DNA of 64,000 nt from Pedobacter cryoconitis. GTDB taxonomy: Bacteria; Bacteroidota; Bacteroidia; Sphingobacteriales; Sphingobacteriaceae. Under the pieces are notes generated by a model that saw nothing but the letters and a program-made list of their open reading frames with translations, did not search any database and had not been told where the DNA came from. Every line of letters starts with the position of its first letter. Position 1 is the stretch's first letter. A program made the position numbers and the translations under genes. Below, piece by piece: positions 26,255 to 35,540 of the stretch. Location: NCBI RefSeq assembly GCF_014200595.1, contig NZ_JACHCG010000003.1, forward strand, positions 1 to 64,000. The letters are read 5' to 3'.

Positions 26255-29023
26255 TTAATCGTCATCCCCTCTCATTAATGGAATCTGGATACTTATCCCG
26301 CTAATTTCCTCTAAGCTTTTGATAACATCAAATTTAGGGATCACCTCTTTATAGTTTCCTTCAGCAAGTACCCAATCTCCTTTTTGATCTTTAACTAAAT
26401 CCGCAGCAGGTGTACCTTTTTTAGTAGCCAACCCTACACTTGCAGTAATGATATACTCTGCATCCAGCCCATCAAATCCTAGTTTAGGTTTATACATTAA
26501 TCCTTTTGAATCATAATAAACACCATGCCCGAAAGTAATCGATGCGCTACCTTTTGCTTTAACTTCAAAATAACCATCTACAGAAACTACTAACATGGAA
26601 AGCTCCCCTTTGACCATTACACCAGCCTTTAATTCCACTCCCAGCGTACTGCTAGCTTCCAGTTTAAAGGTATCTTCTTTAGTCTCAGATACTGTATTAA
26701 ATCCAAAACCTATTTTAGTATTGATCATACTTGTAATGACCAGATCCATATAAAAATCTACACTGGCCTTAAATCCTACATCATCATTTCCAAGATCCAA
26801 ACCTTTTTTAAGCTGCTCTTTAATTTTCTGGTATAATTTTACTGCTCCAGGAGCAGCAGAACCACCAGAAATAGCACCAGCCACAAGACCAATAGCAGTT
26901 CCAATCAGATCGATTGTCAATTCCAGGCCAATCAGCGGATTTGCATTAAAATTAATATCTATCCGGGTACCTATTTTAGACATAGGTGCACCTTTCTTTT
27001 TAGCACGCTGCAATTGCCAAGTTGCTGATAAAGAAAGATTAGGTGGTTTTACAGCAAATGAGATCGGCCCATTTTTAAATCCGATATTCCTCACTGTTCC
27101 TTTAGTCTGCGCAGTAATCGCGTCGGAAATAGAATTTAAACCAGAAAAAAGACTGTAGAGTTTTTTGAACTTTCCTTCATGTTGTTTTTTAAACTCATCA
27201 TGCCCGCCATATGTTCCGTCACCGCCCATATTCCAGTTACTTTGCAAATCGAAACCAAAAGAAGCTTCCTTTTGCTTCCATCTTCTTTCAGCACCCAGTT
27301 TACCAGCCCTGCTTTGCATCTCCTTATGCTGTTCGGGCGTAAAATTCTGCCACTTCACACTCAGATCATTGGTCAGGTTTAAGAAAAAGGTCAATACCCA
27401 TTTGATATCTGAATAAGTATTGATCACCAGTGTCGGTTTATTCTGATCAGAAAAATAAGCGCAGGAATTGATATAATAGTAGAACTTATTTGCCTGTCTG
27501 CTCATCGGCCAGATGTAATCATAAGCATGTGTTCTTTCATCCAAAGGAGAATAAACCTTAGGATGAATAGTTTCTGATGCATCCAGCTTTAGTGTCGCAG
27601 CTGCTTTATTAGGCAGCAGATCACCATAAGGGACTTCTAACTTATGCGGTGCAGAAACAAGATTACACAGACCTTTAGTTTTAAAGTTTGAAATTTTTAT
27701 CGGAATTTCTCTTTTGATACTTTCGCCGGGCCCGATAGTTTCGTATTGTATACTTACTGCGTTATGCGTAAAAATTTTAAGTTTTATAGTCGTTCTGCGG
27801 TTAACGATACTATCCTGTTTGCTCAGATTTTCATCCGCATTTACTAATTTCGTCTTTCCATACCCTTTAGGAAAAATCCTGGAGGCATCAATATTTTTAG
27901 AAATCAAATAATCTACTGCCGCTTTAGCTCTCTTTTCTGAAAGCTTCATATTGTACTCCGGCGTACCAAAACGATCGGTATGTGATCCTAATTCTACTGG
28001 TGTGTAAGGGATCTTCATCAAAATCTCCGCAATTTTATCCAGCTTCTTTTTATCACTGTCCCGCACTTTATACTCATCAAAAGCATAATTGATTTTCTCA
28101 TCCAGATAGAATTCAGAATTCTTTGCTCCTTCAAGGTTGATCTTTCCTTCGTCAAATACCGGAACCGCTTCAGGGTCCATCAGCTCAATTTTAGTATACC
28201 GGCAATGATCTACCTGTTTCAAATTCTCCAATGGAGGCCCTACCGTAGCTACAGTAAGATTGGTTGGACTTGCTACCGCAGAAGTAGACACCGCATTCCG
28301 GAGTCTGAGGAATCTGGCGTGCATATCCTGCTTGCGGTCATCCAACACCAATTTTTGAGTTAAAGGATCCAGTACTTTAACATAAATCTCCTGAACGTCC
28401 GGCCCTGTTTTAAGTTTGGGATACCATAAAAAAGTATGCCGGATCAGTAAATTGACTTCCCCATTCTCACACAAAATATTGTTTAAAGTGTCTACTGGAA
28501 AATCATCTCCCCATTCCATTTTAAAGAACTGTATCGTGACTCTGTTTCCATTTAACCCTTCAGTAAATAATCTTAAATGCACATCATCACCAAAACGGAT
28601 CGGTTCTTTCCCCAGGGTTGCTCCTTTATATTCCTTACTCCAGCTTGATTTTACAATTAATGGTTCACAAACTCCTCTAACCAGCAACCCCGCATGCAGG
28701 CTCAAATCAATCGATCCTGTCAGGCTCGCTTCCAGGTAATACATTGGTGAACTTCCGCAGAGTTTTTTAGGTATAGCTAATGCCCTGATTTCAGGAACAC
28801 CAGTTTTTGCAGCCATCAAAACCTTTTTGCGCTTCACATCTTCATATAACCAGGTGATGTTGTTTTTTTGCGCTTCAGTAGTCTCCGGAAACCAATCCGC
28901 TACTTCAAATGCGGTTGCTACATCAGCTTTGATCAGCACTAAACTGTCATTGGTGGTTCCAGGGAAATAACTTTCTCCAGCTTTTAACCGAATCTTTTTT
29001 GGTCCTTTTACAGTTTTCGCCAT
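26255..29023 (-). CDS. large OmpA-domain protein, candidate T6SS effector
   Basis: The 922-residue protein starts at ATG 29023 (MAKTVKGPKKIRLK); a TTG at 29032 would add three residues. There is no signal peptide. Residues ~1-250 look like repeated beta domains. An OmpA C-terminal peptidoglycan-binding domain spans ~310-420 (YAFDEYKVRDSDKKKLDKIA, GSHTDRFGTPEYNMKLSEKRA). A glycine-rich hydrophobic stretch lies near ~710-740 (GTAIGLVAGAISGGSAAPG), and the rest of the C-terminus is strand-rich and repetitive. Lack of a signal plus position one base after a PAAR-like gene suggests T6SS cargo that binds target peptidoglycan. The toxic activity, if any, is not identified. Confidence 0.75.
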   Translation of the reverse strand: MAKTVKGPKKIRLKAGESYFPGTTNDSLVLIKADVATAFEVADWFPETTEAQKNNITWLYEDVKRKKVLMAAKTGVPEIRALAIPKKLCGSSPMYYLEASLTGSIDLSLHAGLLVRGVCEPLIVKSSWSKEYKGATLGKEPIRFGDDVHLRLFTEGLNGNRVTIQFFKMEWGDDFPVDTLNNILCENGEVNLLIRHTFLWYPKLKTGPDVQEIYVKVLDPLTQKLVLDDRKQDMHARFLRLRNAVSTSAVASPTNLTVATVGPPLENLKQVDHCRYTKIELMDPEAVPVFDEGKINLEGAKNSEFYLDEKINYAFDEYKVRDSDKKKLDKIAEILMKIPYTPVELGSHTDRFGTPEYNMKLSEKRAKAAVDYLISKNIDASRIFPKGYGKTKLVNADENLSKQDSIVNRRTTIKLKIFTHNAVSIQYETIGPGESIKREIPIKISNFKTKGLCNLVSAPHKLEVPYGDLLPNKAAATLKLDASETIHPKVYSPLDERTHAYDYIWPMSRQANKFYYYINSCAYFSDQNKPTLVINTYSDIKWVLTFFLNLTNDLSVKWQNFTPEQHKEMQSRAGKLGAERRWKQKEASFGFDLQSNWNMGGDGTYGGHDEFKKQHEGKFKKLYSLFSGLNSISDAITAQTKGTVRNIGFKNGPISFAVKPPNLSLSATWQLQRAKKKGAPMSKIGTRIDINFNANPLIGLELTIDLIGTAIGLVAGAISGGSAAPGAVKLYQKIKEQLKKGLDLGNDDVGFKASVDFYMDLVITSMINTKIGFGFNTVSETKEDTFKLEASSTLGVELKAGVMVKGELSMLVVSVDGYFEVKAKGSASITFGHGVYYDSKGLMYKPKLGFDGLDAEYIITASVGLATKKGTPAADLVKDQKGDWVLAEGNYKEVIPKFDVIKSLEEISGISIQIPLMRGDDD

Positions 29024-29024
29024 G

Positions 29025-29501
29025 TTATTCAAAAATTATTCCTTCAGTACTAACCGGTTCTTCTGTTATTGCTCTGGGGTCTACCGCAGGATTTAATACT
29101 TTGCTTACTTTCGGCTCTGCATTTTTAAAATTCTGCCCCCCCGGTTCAGCAATCTGACCATGTTTAATTATCTTGATACAATCAGGCCCGCCAATCGGAC
29201 AAGTTGCCTTGCTGTCCTCCAATATAATTTTACCACCATTGGTTAAGGTAGTATGTTCATAAAAATATTTCCATTCCAAAACGATAGCATTACAGGGTTT
29301 GCCCAGCTGTTTTGCACAGGGACCAAACGTATTCTGCTTAAAAGTGGCACCAATATCTTTGGTACTGGCAATGTATTTGGTTGATCCGCTTTTATCATTT
29401 GCATACTCACGCTTATGGGTAAGTACTTTTAAAAAGTCAGGATTTTTACCAAAATCACACATACACATTGCCCCCTCCACTACTAAATGTTTTTCTGCCA
29501 T
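29025..29501 (-). CDS. DUF4280 PAAR-like T6SS tip protein
   Basis: A 158-residue protein opening MAEKHLVVEGAMCMCDFGKN, with the Cys/Gly-rich pattern FGPCAKQLGKPCNAIV and ATCPIGGPDCIKIIKHGQ that defines DUF4280, the PAAR-like family common in Bacteroidota T6SS loci. Such proteins sharpen the VgrG spike and carry effectors. The OmpA-domain candidate effector begins one base after its stop. Confidence 0.88.
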   Translation of the reverse strand: MAEKHLVVEGAMCMCDFGKNPDFLKVLTHKREYANDKSGSTKYIASTKDIGATFKQNTFGPCAKQLGKPCNAIVLEWKYFYEHTTLTNGGKIILEDSKATCPIGGPDCIKIIKHGQIAEPGGQNFKNAEPKVSKVLNPAVDPRAITEEPVSTEGIIFE

Positions 29502-29516
29502 GTCTTTATCTTTAAG

Positions 29517-30506
29517 TTATTTCTCCCACAAAAAGTTAAAAATATCTGTTACTTTTCTCCCTTTTGGCGAAGCATTCCCATCAAGGAATGTCATTCCCCT
29601 TTGTTGATTTTCGGTTGCTATAATTTTAATTTCTTCTTCTTTATCTTCAATCAGCTCAAATATTTTGAGTTCTGTTTCCTGAGGAATATTGAGCTCAAGA
29701 ATCCATTTAGCCACAATTGACCGGATTGATCTGGTTGATGGATCCAGCACATACTTTGCGGTATAAGTCCCTGTTGCTCCGGCAGCATCTGGATTGAGAA
29801 GCTGTTCCAAGGGGAAACTCTGCTCTTCTAAAAGGTCAGCATTACTTCTTCTGTCTGTCACTACACCATGATGATGTATTTCAATATAGTTTGCCTCATT
29901 CAAAAAAGGATTGACATCTTGTGTAGTTTTGAATTCTACCGGTGCTGCGCGGCCTGCGATTGGAAAAGATAGTTGTTCCTCCACCTTAAATCCACCTCCA
30001 TAAGGCTTGTAAACCGCAGAGAAGAAAACCGAATAGAATAACTCGTTTCTAAAAATCTCACTCACCCGCTCTGGCGTAGAAATAGCTTCTTCCATGAGTT
30101 CAAGATACATTTCTGTGGTTTCTCCCTGAAAATATTCCAGCACCGCCTTTTTAGTTTCACTCCACCTGCTAATGAGTTCTGTATAATTATGGACTCCGAT
30201 ATACTGCCCGTCAAAATCTATTTCCAGCAGCAGCGGATAAAATACCTTTCCACATTCATAAGCCAGCTGATCAGCTACCAGATCCGGGACTTTGTTGTTC
30301 AGGAAAACAGGTGAAGTCCTTTCTACTTTAAAAATCCTGGCCCGGTCAATCATAGTTTTCACAAAACTGATGTCGAGATTAAATTTTATCGTATGCTCTT
30401 TTTCACCTGATAAATACGTGTACTGCACCCCATAGCTACGGCAAAAATCACCTGATTTTAGCTGTAGTTTAAGCGCGTGCTGATCAACGAATTCTACCTT
30501 TTCCAT
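29517..30506 (-). CDS. unknown protein in T6SS module, possible adaptor
   Basis: I do not recognise a domain in this 329-residue soluble protein (MEKVEFVDQHALKLQLKSGD). It has no signal peptide. The sequence mixes charged strands and helices, with YGGGFKVEEQLSFPIAG in the middle and a charged C-terminus rich in E and K. Its position between the lipase-lipoprotein pair and the PAAR-like gene is where effector-loading adaptors occur in other T6SS clusters; that role is inference only. It starts two bases after the upstream stop. Confidence 0.7.
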   Translation of the reverse strand: MEKVEFVDQHALKLQLKSGDFCRSYGVQYTYLSGEKEHTIKFNLDISFVKTMIDRARIFKVERTSPVFLNNKVPDLVADQLAYECGKVFYPLLLEIDFDGQYIGVHNYTELISRWSETKKAVLEYFQGETTEMYLELMEEAISTPERVSEIFRNELFYSVFFSAVYKPYGGGFKVEEQLSFPIAGRAAPVEFKTTQDVNPFLNEANYIEIHHHGVVTDRRSNADLLEEQSFPLEQLLNPDAAGATGTYTAKYVLDPSTRSIRSIVAKWILELNIPQETELKIFELIEDKEEEIKIIATENQQRGMTFLDGNASPKGRKVTDIFNFLWEK

Positions 30507-30508
30507 CT

Positions 30509-31546
30509 TTAGTCTGATTCAAGTTCAGTCTTAGCCTTCTGTTTAATTATTTTAGTCTCCTGAGTTCCTGTTTTAAAAGTAACTGCAATGGTATATTCAT
30601 CCGGGTTTACCTCAAAATGAAGTTCCGCTTTACCCATTTCAGGAATTCTTGCAAATGCTGTTCTGAGTTCATTTTCATCAAAATCAAGTGTAGTCAGCAT
30701 TTTTTGCCCTTTCTTATCAATCCATGCTACAATAACCTCTCTTGGTAAAGCTCTTTCCGCTACCGGATTATTTAGCAGGGAATCTCCAAAAATCTCTTCT
30801 GATTCCTGGTTAAAATAAAAGGGTTTAAGCTCATAAAATTTAACGGCCTTTGAATTCACCGTGAAATGCCAGTTGTAACGCTTCTGCCAGATATCAAACT
30901 GATCAGGCTTTATTTCGCCTTTCACAACACGCTCACGAACTTCTACAGGGGCATTTCTTTCGTAAGTGTCTTTAACAAATCCCGGTTCGAACAGGAAAGT
31001 ATAATCTTTACCTAAATCATGTGCAGTCAATTTCACCTCTTTCGCCTGAAATTTAGCCACCTCAATTTGTTTAGGGCCTCCGGAAAGCCATAAAACTATA
31101 CCACCGCCAGGAGTTAATCCCAGTGTTAAATAATTATAATCTTCTCTTTTATTAGTTGTATGATCAAGATAACCATCTTTTAAAAGATGAGCTATTTCCT
31201 GCTGAGGCAGCGCAAAACGTCCGCGGTAAAATTTATTCTCCGCAAAAGACAACCAGGTTAAAGACAAACTGTCTGGTGCTGGCCTTTTCTCCGGCCCAAC
31301 ATCCATTACCCCACCATTATCTCCCCAACCCATATTTACAAAAGCAGATCTTGGTAAATTGGGGCTATAACCATGATTGGAAATAAACTGTCCTTCAATA
31401 ATTCTGATCGGGTACTCCTGTGGGGCTCCAACTGTTGGGACCCACTTATATTCTTCTGTCTGCATACGCTGGCAAGATGATAATTGAAAAATTAAGACCA
31501 GCTGAATTGCGATCAACTGGAATATCGTTATTATTTTAACCTTCAT
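30509..31546 (-). CDS. DUF2931 lipoprotein, candidate immunity protein for the lipase
   Basis: A 345-residue protein with a lipoprotein signal ending FQLSSC (C25) and the DUF2931 pattern LSLTWLSFAENKFYRGRF and LGLTPGGGIVLWLSGG. DUF2931 proteins are frequent beside T6SS lipase effectors in Bacteroidota. Its start lies 11 bases inside the end of the lipase gene, so the two are translationally coupled, as expected for an effector and its periplasmic immunity protein. The protective role is inferred. Confidence 0.82.
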   Translation of the reverse strand: MKVKIITIFQLIAIQLVLIFQLSSCQRMQTEEYKWVPTVGAPQEYPIRIIEGQFISNHGYSPNLPRSAFVNMGWGDNGGVMDVGPEKRPAPDSLSLTWLSFAENKFYRGRFALPQQEIAHLLKDGYLDHTTNKREDYNYLTLGLTPGGGIVLWLSGGPKQIEVAKFQAKEVKLTAHDLGKDYTFLFEPGFVKDTYERNAPVEVRERVVKGEIKPDQFDIWQKRYNWHFTVNSKAVKFYELKPFYFNQESEEIFGDSLLNNPVAERALPREVIVAWIDKKGQKMLTTLDFDENELRTAFARIPEMGKAELHFEVNPDEYTIAVTFKTGTQETKIIKQKAKTELESD

Positions 31547-33038
31547 AAGGTATTCTTTTACGTACGTTGTTCTCCATATTTGGCTGGAAAGGGCCTCCTA
31601 TTCCATCATAATTAGCCGACCAATGCAGGAATTGATTACGCAGTAATCTCAGATTCTTTTGTTCAGTTAATGCTGTATTATAATCAAATGCACTAATTTT
31701 TTTGGCATTATAATCTGCTATTAATTGTTTATAGTACATGAATTTATAAGGAAGCTCCTTACCGAATACATACCCATGTAATTTCTTTTTTACCCCATCT
31801 AATAATGCATAGGTTAATTTATACTCACCTTCTACGCCAACCTGATCAAAAGGTAAAGGAACTGGTTCTTTTAATCCGAATTCCGACATAAAATGAAGCG
31901 GGATATAACTGTAATTTTTTTTCAGCGCACGCGTACCCGATAATTTGCGCCTTACAGAATGTAATTCCAGTTGCTCTTCCAAATACCACCCTTCAGCAAT
32001 CAGCCGGTTTTTTTCCGCTTCTAAAACTGCACTGCCACCATTCAGAATTTCATCTACATATTCGGTTTCATCCGGATAACTGCCTCCAATATCAGAGTGC
32101 ACACCCGGTAGTTCTTTCTCTATACCTTTTTTTCCGGCACTTTGAATACGGGTGAGTGCAAAGTATTTACGATGTTCATTTTCGGCAGTAAAATGGATAA
32201 CCTTTTCTGCTTTAAAAAGCCTGTCCAGATGCAGTTCTCCTACATCATTGCTAAAATCAGGAGAAATCGCAAAACCACTTTTATTAAAGGAGGATACGGT
32301 ATCGAATAACCCTACAAAACGAATAATGATATTGGTAACTTTTACTCCTTTATTCAATAATAATTTCCCCAATTCTCCGCCTTTTGGTAATCTTTCCAGC
32401 GTAGTTACCTGTCCGTGAATATCATATCTGACCCCTGTACCTGCCTGATACGATGGATAGTCAGATTGAGTAACCTCATAAATGAAATTTCTCGCAGCAG
32501 CTGCCCCTCTGCTAAAACCAAATACATCAATCGTCAGTGTATTCACCTTTTTCTTTGTGGCTTTAGCTATAACGCGATCAGCCAGTTGCTGGCAACCTTT
32601 CAGCACTTTCTTAGGTATACCGGTTCTGCCAGCACCAAATCCGGAACCAGTCGTATCATCTGAATCCAGATTGGTTGTTCCGATCCCTTCGGTATAAGTC
32701 TTAACAATCTTATCAGATTCTTTATAATAAGCAAGTAACCTCGCTACATTAGACAGATCATTTCCATAACTCCCTTCATTTTTACCAGTGTCATGGTTCT
32801 TGGTATTGGTCATATTATTTAAAGTACCATCAAAAAAAACACCCGCAATAATGTCTATGCCATCAACGGTGGTGTATTTCATTTGCTGAGGTTCTCCATA
32901 AACAATCCCGTCTTTAGAGTTCTCTGTTACTTTTTGAGCAGCATTGGACTGTATAGTCTTGGCAAAGGAAGTATATTCCTGTTTTGCCGTTTCCTGCATA
33001 TGCCCATTGGCAATTTTCGTAATATTACCATTTCCCAT
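31536..33038 (-). CDS. DUF2235/Tle-type lipase, T6SS effector
   Basis: A 500-residue alpha/beta hydrolase with FFDGTLNN at 68-75, the nucleophile elbow G174-F-S176-R-G in TIDVFGFSRGAAAAR, and GVHSDIGGSY at 312-321 carrying the likely catalytic Asp316. This is the arrangement of DUF2235 proteins, which include Tle1-type antibacterial phospholipases. It has no signal peptide and no PAAR or VgrG domain. The first ~55 residues are unlike the hydrolase domain and could bind the spike. vgrG ends two bases upstream. Confidence 0.87.
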   Translation of the reverse strand: MGNGNITKIANGHMQETAKQEYTSFAKTIQSNAAQKVTENSKDGIVYGEPQQMKYTTVDGIDIIAGVFFDGTLNNMTNTKNHDTGKNEGSYGNDLSNVARLLAYYKESDKIVKTYTEGIGTTNLDSDDTTGSGFGAGRTGIPKKVLKGCQQLADRVIAKATKKKVNTLTIDVFGFSRGAAAARNFIYEVTQSDYPSYQAGTGVRYDIHGQVTTLERLPKGGELGKLLLNKGVKVTNIIIRFVGLFDTVSSFNKSGFAISPDFSNDVGELHLDRLFKAEKVIHFTAENEHRKYFALTRIQSAGKKGIEKELPGVHSDIGGSYPDETEYVDEILNGGSAVLEAEKNRLIAEGWYLEEQLELHSVRRKLSGTRALKKNYSYIPLHFMSEFGLKEPVPLPFDQVGVEGEYKLTYALLDGVKKKLHGYVFGKELPYKFMYYKQLIADYNAKKISAFDYNTALTEQKNLRLLRNQFLHWSANYDGIGGPFQPNMENNVRKRIPYEG

Positions 33039-33040
33039 AA

Positions 33041-34876
33041 CTAAAAGAGATTACTTTTTTCCCCACTATTATTATGAATCGTTTTGGCGGCGTGTTTGGT
33101 AATGCTTCCTTCCAAACTACTCATACTGAGCGCACCTGCCGCAGTCTTGGTAATATTGGTAGCTTCACTCTTAAAAGCATCCACTGCAACCTCACTGATA
33201 TTTGCAGCAGTTAAGGAGTAATCAGCTCCGGTACTGATGGTATTGTTTACGCCTACCTGCGTGGTCATATCATTTCCAGCAAGTGTTCCAATATTCTTAC
33301 CCACATTAATATCCAGATTCTCTCCTACATTAATCTGCATGTTCTTTGAGTTCAAAGTCATGTTTTCATTGGCAGTAATCGTAATATTATTTCCGCTGGT
33401 ATCAATATGGATCAGATTTTTATTGATATCTGTAATGGTAATTCCATGTCCGGAAGGCCCGTCATTGAATTCAACTAAATGCCCGCTTCTGGTAGTAATA
33501 CTTTTCAGGTGATTCGCATCCTTTCCTCCGGCACCCGTATTTCCATGAAAAATACTTCCCATTACAAACGGCCTGTCAGGGTCATTATATCTGAAACCGA
33601 CTACGACCTGATCGCCAACTTCAGGAATAAAAACATATCCCCTGTTTTTTGCAAAAGGTTCACTGCTTCCTCCATCAGGAGTCAATACCCTGATCCAGTC
33701 GGTGGTAGAATTGTCTTTTTGCCAAAGCATCTGGACTTTAATCCTGCCTGTTTGCGAAGGATCATTATTATCCGTCACAATAGCTATCTGGGATTCTGCC
33801 TGAGGGGCCTGAATGTGCGCCACAGGTAAAACCTCTGTATTAGAAGGAACACCTTTAAAAGTGTTATTATATCTGCCCAGACCATCAATATGATGGCTGA
33901 TTTCTGTGACTAAAAACTTGCCTACAGAATCCTGGTTAAAAGTTGCTGATCCTATTTTATGGGAAACCTGCACATCTGCAATGCTTCCAATATTTAATGC
34001 CGTATTGGTACTCTCTCCGGTAAGATCAGAAAGGTTTGAAGCCATTGCAGCTTTATGTTTATCTGCCAGTTGCTCCAGCTGACTCTTATTCTCTACCCTT
34101 GGCTTAACGGGTGCATTCACTTTACTGTCAAATACAGTAGTAGATTCCTTAAAAGCATGCTGAGAATAATCATTGAGTCCTTTGCTCTGGTTAGCAGAGT
34201 TGGTAGACATGGTGTTATCTTCCTGAGAACGGTAAGAATAGTAAGAGAAATTCATCGGTTGAATCCGCACCGCCATATTCATAAAGTTCAGGTTCTGGCC
34301 ATGTACGAGTGAAACTGTACGCTGGCTGGAAGGCATCCCAAAATGAAGTGCTTTTCCATCATAATAAAAGAATTCACCATACTCGGAACTCAATCTGTTG
34401 ATAAAAGCAAAATTGCTCTCTTTAAATTGGGTTATATATTTAAGTTCTTCTCTGTAAGCAGGTTTAATTGCAAACTCCATTTCATTTGCCGGCAGTGTAT
34501 CGGTAACTTTTTTCACAATCTGATCCAGTTTCATATCACTGTAAGAGATGAGATTGCCACCCGTTTCCAGCAAGATTGTCGGAGAAAATCCTTTGATAAT
34601 CAGGTTACCTCTCAGACCATGACTTTGCGTAAGATTGACTTCGCAAACCACCCCTTTAAAGTCCATATTACCTTTATCAATACTGACGATAAAGCTCTTG
34701 CCTACCCAAGTTTTAGACTGGTCAATTTTGAATCCCCCGGTTTGTTCAATCACATCCTGGTTAATGATGAGCTCAAATTCATGGTGACGGTTAAATGCCT
34801 GAGTAATACTCAGGGAGTTAAAATGAACAATTGCGGTATCATCAATATGTATTTCCAGATTTATTTTCTTTTCCAT
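33041..34876 (-). CDS. vgrG: type VI secretion spike protein VgrG (TssI)
   Basis: The 611-residue protein has a gp27-like N-terminal part (residues ~1-340), then the gp5 OB-fold region with DPSQTGRIKVQMLWQ and GYVFIPEVGDQVVVGFRYND, and a C-terminal beta-helix of short repeats (NITITANENMTLNSKNMQIN and following). The C-terminus ends soon after the helix with no fused effector domain. It forms the puncturing tip loaded with the DUF4280 protein and cargo encoded downstream. Confidence 0.95.
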   Translation of the reverse strand: MEKKINLEIHIDDTAIVHFNSLSITQAFNRHHEFELIINQDVIEQTGGFKIDQSKTWVGKSFIVSIDKGNMDFKGVVCEVNLTQSHGLRGNLIIKGFSPTILLETGGNLISYSDMKLDQIVKKVTDTLPANEMEFAIKPAYREELKYITQFKESNFAFINRLSSEYGEFFYYDGKALHFGMPSSQRTVSLVHGQNLNFMNMAVRIQPMNFSYYSYRSQEDNTMSTNSANQSKGLNDYSQHAFKESTTVFDSKVNAPVKPRVENKSQLEQLADKHKAAMASNLSDLTGESTNTALNIGSIADVQVSHKIGSATFNQDSVGKFLVTEISHHIDGLGRYNNTFKGVPSNTEVLPVAHIQAPQAESQIAIVTDNNDPSQTGRIKVQMLWQKDNSTTDWIRVLTPDGGSSEPFAKNRGYVFIPEVGDQVVVGFRYNDPDRPFVMGSIFHGNTGAGGKDANHLKSITTRSGHLVEFNDGPSGHGITITDINKNLIHIDTSGNNITITANENMTLNSKNMQINVGENLDINVGKNIGTLAGNDMTTQVGVNNTISTGADYSLTAANISEVAVDAFKSEATNITKTAAGALSMSSLEGSITKHAAKTIHNNSGEKSNLF

Positions 34877-34908
34877 CTTGCAGAAATTAGCTGTTAATTT
34901 TGTTGGTA

Positions 34909-35520
34909 TTATTTTCCATAGCTCAATTCGAATTTCATTCCCGGTACCAGCCCGTTCATGGTTTGTCTTATAAAATCAAGATGTCTTCTTTTGAGTTCTG
35001 TTCCGGTATTCATAATTCCGGGAAAATCATTCAGGGTATTTTCCCAGGCTACTCCTTGTTCAAGATAAGTACCTGGTGTATAAAGCACTCCACTGCCTGT
35101 ATGGGCAAATTTGTGATTTATGGGAGACTGGTCAGGGCTATCGAGGCTTAGTTTTCGCGCATCCCAGCGGATATCCCCTTTCTGGTAGGTATTTGGATTT
35201 GTTTTATGAATGGCAGCTGTCCAGTGTGCGCTATTGTCCATAACCCAGCTGACCTCAAAAGAGGTTTTGATAGGTGCAGCAAGATAATTCATGGGCAGCG
35301 TTGATCCGGGAATAATTTTAATCAGCAGCTTACTTCCCCACACAGACCGGATCAGCCTTTCTACTTTCCTGTGAAAATCTTTGGTTTCGGTATACGTCCA
35401 CCTGCTGGTGCCCGGAACATTGTTCCAGTTATATCTCCATCTTTGCACCACTTTAAAATCATTTTTTTCAAGGTCGAACAAGATGGAGAAATAAGGCGTA
35501 TCTTTTTTGTAGCGTAACAT
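34909..35520 (-). CDS. metalloprotease-like protein with degenerate zinc motif
   Basis: A 203-residue protein of no named family that I can assign. The second half, INHKFAHTGSGVLYTPG then FPGIMNTGTELKRRHLDFI, resembles zincin-type proteins that read HEFGHxxGLxDEY followed by SIMN-G-E-R-RH. If the comparison holds, H and H of HExxH are kept but the catalytic Glu is Lys, and the third ligand is absent, so it would be inactive. The N-terminal half (FSILFDLEKNDFKVVQRWRY) is strand-rich. It sits between the tube and spike genes, suggesting a structural or loading role. Confidence 0.65.
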   Translation of the reverse strand: MLRYKKDTPYFSILFDLEKNDFKVVQRWRYNWNNVPGTSRWTYTETKDFHRKVERLIRSVWGSKLLIKIIPGSTLPMNYLAAPIKTSFEVSWVMDNSAHWTAAIHKTNPNTYQKGDIRWDARKLSLDSPDQSPINHKFAHTGSGVLYTPGTYLEQGVAWENTLNDFPGIMNTGTELKRRHLDFIRQTMNGLVPGMKFELSYGK

Positions 35521-35540
35521 AGATGATAACTAAGAGAACA

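Noticed and set aside
27165..27416. Plus-strand frames with hydrophobic segments inside the OmpA-domain gene
   Set aside because: Antisense frames of strand-rich genes often look hydrophobic; no start context or neighbours support them.
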